A stretch of 64,000 nucleotides of DNA from assembly GCF_018223745.1 (NCBI RefSeq), contig NZ_CP073653.1:2012001-2076000 (forward strand), read 5' to 3'. Made by a program: the position numbers and the translations under genes. A model generated the notes under the pieces. That model saw only the letters and a list, made by a program, of their open reading frames with translations. It ran no database searches and was not told the DNA's origin. Within the stretch, counting starts at the first letter, position 1, and each line of letters begins with the position of its first letter. This stretch comes from Clostridium beijerinckii. GTDB lineage: Bacteria > Bacillota > Clostridia > Clostridiales > Clostridiaceae. This document shows, piece after piece, positions 62,776 through 64,000 of the stretch.

Positions 62776-64000
62776 ATGTTAAATGAACTTAAAGAATTAT
62801 TTACACCTTTTGAATTATTAAAAGGTAATTATGGTATAGAAAGAGAAAGTTTAAGAGTAAATAATAAAGGGGAGTTATCAGTTAAAAGGCATCCAGCAGT
62901 GTTTGGTGAGAAAGTGGAAAACAAATATATAACTACGGATTTTGCTGAAAGTCAAATAGAAGTTATAACACCACCATTTAAAAATATAGAAGAAACATAT
63001 AATTTTTCTAGAGTGCTATATGATATTGCTGCAATGGAAATTGAGGATGAATATTTATGGCCACAGTCTATGCCGGGAATAGTACCTACCGATGATAAAA
63101 TTAGAATTGCAGAATATGGTGACAATGAAAAAGGTAGAGAAGCTAGACGTTACAGAGAAAATTTAATAAAAAAATATGGAGGTAAAAAACAGCTTATATG
63201 CGGTATCCATTATAATTTTTCCTTTGATGATGATTTCTTGAGAAAGTTATACTGTTTATATGAAAGACAGAACACTCATAAGATTTTTAGTGGAATATTT
63301 AATGAAAATCAGAAATTGAGATACAAGGAGTTTAAAAATAACTTATACTTAAAGGTTACAAGAAATTACTTGAGGTATAGGTGGATTATTATCTATCTTT
63401 TAGGAGCAAGTGGAGTTGTTGACAAAAGCTATATGGGACCTTGTATGAATTCATCTAAGGAAATTGCACATGATAGTTTTTCAAATGAAGGGGCTTTGTC
63501 TTATAGAAATAGTGAATGTGGGTATAAGAATAAAATAGATCTATATCCTAATTATAATTCTGTTGATGAGCATATTGAAAGTTTAAGGAGATTTGTAAGC
63601 GATAAGCTTATAGGAAGCCATAAAGAATTATATAGCTGTGTAAGGCTTAAACCAAAAGATCCAAGTGATTTCTTTAATTCACTTAGTAAAGATGGAATCC
63701 AATATCTAGAATATAGAAGTATTGATATTAATCCTTTTGAAAAAGGAGGAATAAGCTTAGATGATCTGTATTTTCTTCAAGTATTTAATTTGTTTTTGCT
63801 AATTAATGAAGAAACTGACTATGATAGATGGCAGGAAGAGGGAACAGAAAACCAAAATATAATTTCAAAACTAGGACAAAAAGATGTTTTATTAAAGAAA
63901 GATGGAGAGCTTATTTCCAAAGAGCATTGGGGAGTAGAAATATTAAATAATATAAGAGATATTAATGATAAATTGAATCTTGGAAAAGAAAGAATTATTG
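62776..64000 (+). CDS. gshA: Glutamate-cysteine ligase (GshA, perhaps GshAB fusion), 3'-truncated
   Basis: An open frame from ATG 62776 (GGGGAGG upstream) runs off the window with 408 codons and no stop. The protein starts MLNELKELFTPFELLKGNYG and shows GIERESLRV, TTDFAESQIEVITPP, WPQSMPG, KYGGKKQLICGIHYNFSF and YLEYRSIDINPF. These match the GshA ligase domain that joins Glu and Cys. In Clostridium and Streptococcus this domain is often fused to an ATP-grasp glutathione synthetase (GshF), which would lie beyond the window. It lies 45 bp after the MATE gene and may be cotranscribed. Confidence 0.9.
   Translation, partial: MLNELKELFTPFELLKGNYGIERESLRVNNKGELSVKRHPAVFGEKVENKYITTDFAESQIEVITPPFKNIEETYNFSRVLYDIAAMEIEDEYLWPQSMPGIVPTDDKIRIAEYGDNEKGREARRYRENLIKKYGGKKQLICGIHYNFSFDDDFLRKLYCLYERQNTHKIFSGIFNENQKLRYKEFKNNLYLKVTRNYLRYRWIIIYLLGASGVVDKSYMGPCMNSSKEIAHDSFSNEGALSYRNSECGYKNKIDLYPNYNSVDEHIESLRRFVSDKLIGSHKELYSCVRLKPKDPSDFFNSLSKDGIQYLEYRSIDINPFEKGGISLDDLYFLQVFNLFLLINEETDYDRWQEEGTENQNIISKLGQKDVLLKKDGELISKEHWGVEILNNIRDINDKLNLGKERII

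Noticed and set aside
1..64000. CRISPR array, prophage, transposase or toxin-antitoxin module
   Set aside because: I looked for regular repeats, integrases, transposases and paired small ORFs on both strands and found none that could be supported.

Overview
The window reads as chromosome of a low-GC, spore-forming anaerobe of the genus Clostridium (cluster I, in the neighbourhood of C. beijerinckii, C. butyricum and relatives). The evidence is very AT-rich DNA with AGGAGG-type ribosome sites and frequent GTG/TTG starts, a one-piece pyruvate:ferredoxin oxidoreductase, a SigI/RsgI pair, a Csp-like subtilisin, a DUF342 protein, a SUF operon ordered C-B-D-S-U, and the start of a GshA that may belong to a fused GshAB. 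The genus is an inference from gene content, not from a database search. I see no rRNA, tRNA, CRISPR array, prophage or insertion-sequence transposase.

Layout. 1-3.2 kb: 3' part of hisC, an M42 aminopeptidase, a small unknown gene with odd 5' signals, and a HAD phosphatase. 3.3-5 kb: a secreted protein combining leucine-rich repeats, cell-wall-binding repeats and a C-terminal cysteine-peptidase-like domain. 5.1-8.6 kb: a four-gene metal-trafficking-type operon (two COG0523 GTPases, a YraQ-type permease, a DUF1980/TIGR03943 protein). 8.7-17.1 kb: a lipoprotein, two DEAD-box RNA helicases (one atypical, one DbpA-type), methionine aminopeptidase, RecQ, and a degenerate J-domain/TPR protein. 17.2-19.5 kb: a candidate small RNA, then sigI and an rsgI-type anti-sigma factor. 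19.7-23.5 kb: a homocysteine methyltransferase/MTHFR fusion, a histidine phosphatase, and a GltD-like oxidoreductase.

23.7-35.4 kb is a hexuronate (galacturonate-type) catabolic locus: a LacI-family regulator, then uxaC-uxaB-HIT-GPH symporter, then kdgA-kdgK-uxaB(second copy)-uxaA. Both transcription units carry the same promoter design: a TGTTAACGTTCACA operator just 8 bp upstream of the -35 box, and two more palindromic operators downstream of the start, so one repressor probably controls both. Together the enzymes take the uronate to tagaturonate, altronate, KDG, KDPG, then pyruvate plus glyceraldehyde-3-phosphate. The two uxaB genes are nearly identical in their 3' two thirds but diverged in their 5' third, which points to gene conversion.

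35.9-41.3 kb: an orphan mannose-family PTS IIB, a pyridoxal kinase-like gene, and the fructose operon fruR-fruK-fruA with candidate FruR sites. 41.6-43.6 kb: an unknown protein, a hemerythrin-like protein and, on the minus strand, an Rrf2-family regulator with three conserved cysteines. Between this regulator and sufCBDSU (43.8-48.8 kb) sit two related 17-bp palindromes flanking the suf promoter. 49.2-52.7 kb: pyruvate:ferredoxin oxidoreductase. 52.9-60.5 kb: a 31-codon ORF abutting a Csp-like subtilase, a DUF342 protein, superoxide dismutase, a pentapeptide-repeat protein, DegV and an SDR dehydrogenase. 61-64 kb: an ArsR regulator with a perfect operator over its own promoter, a MATE exporter, and the 5' end of gshA/gshAB running off the window.
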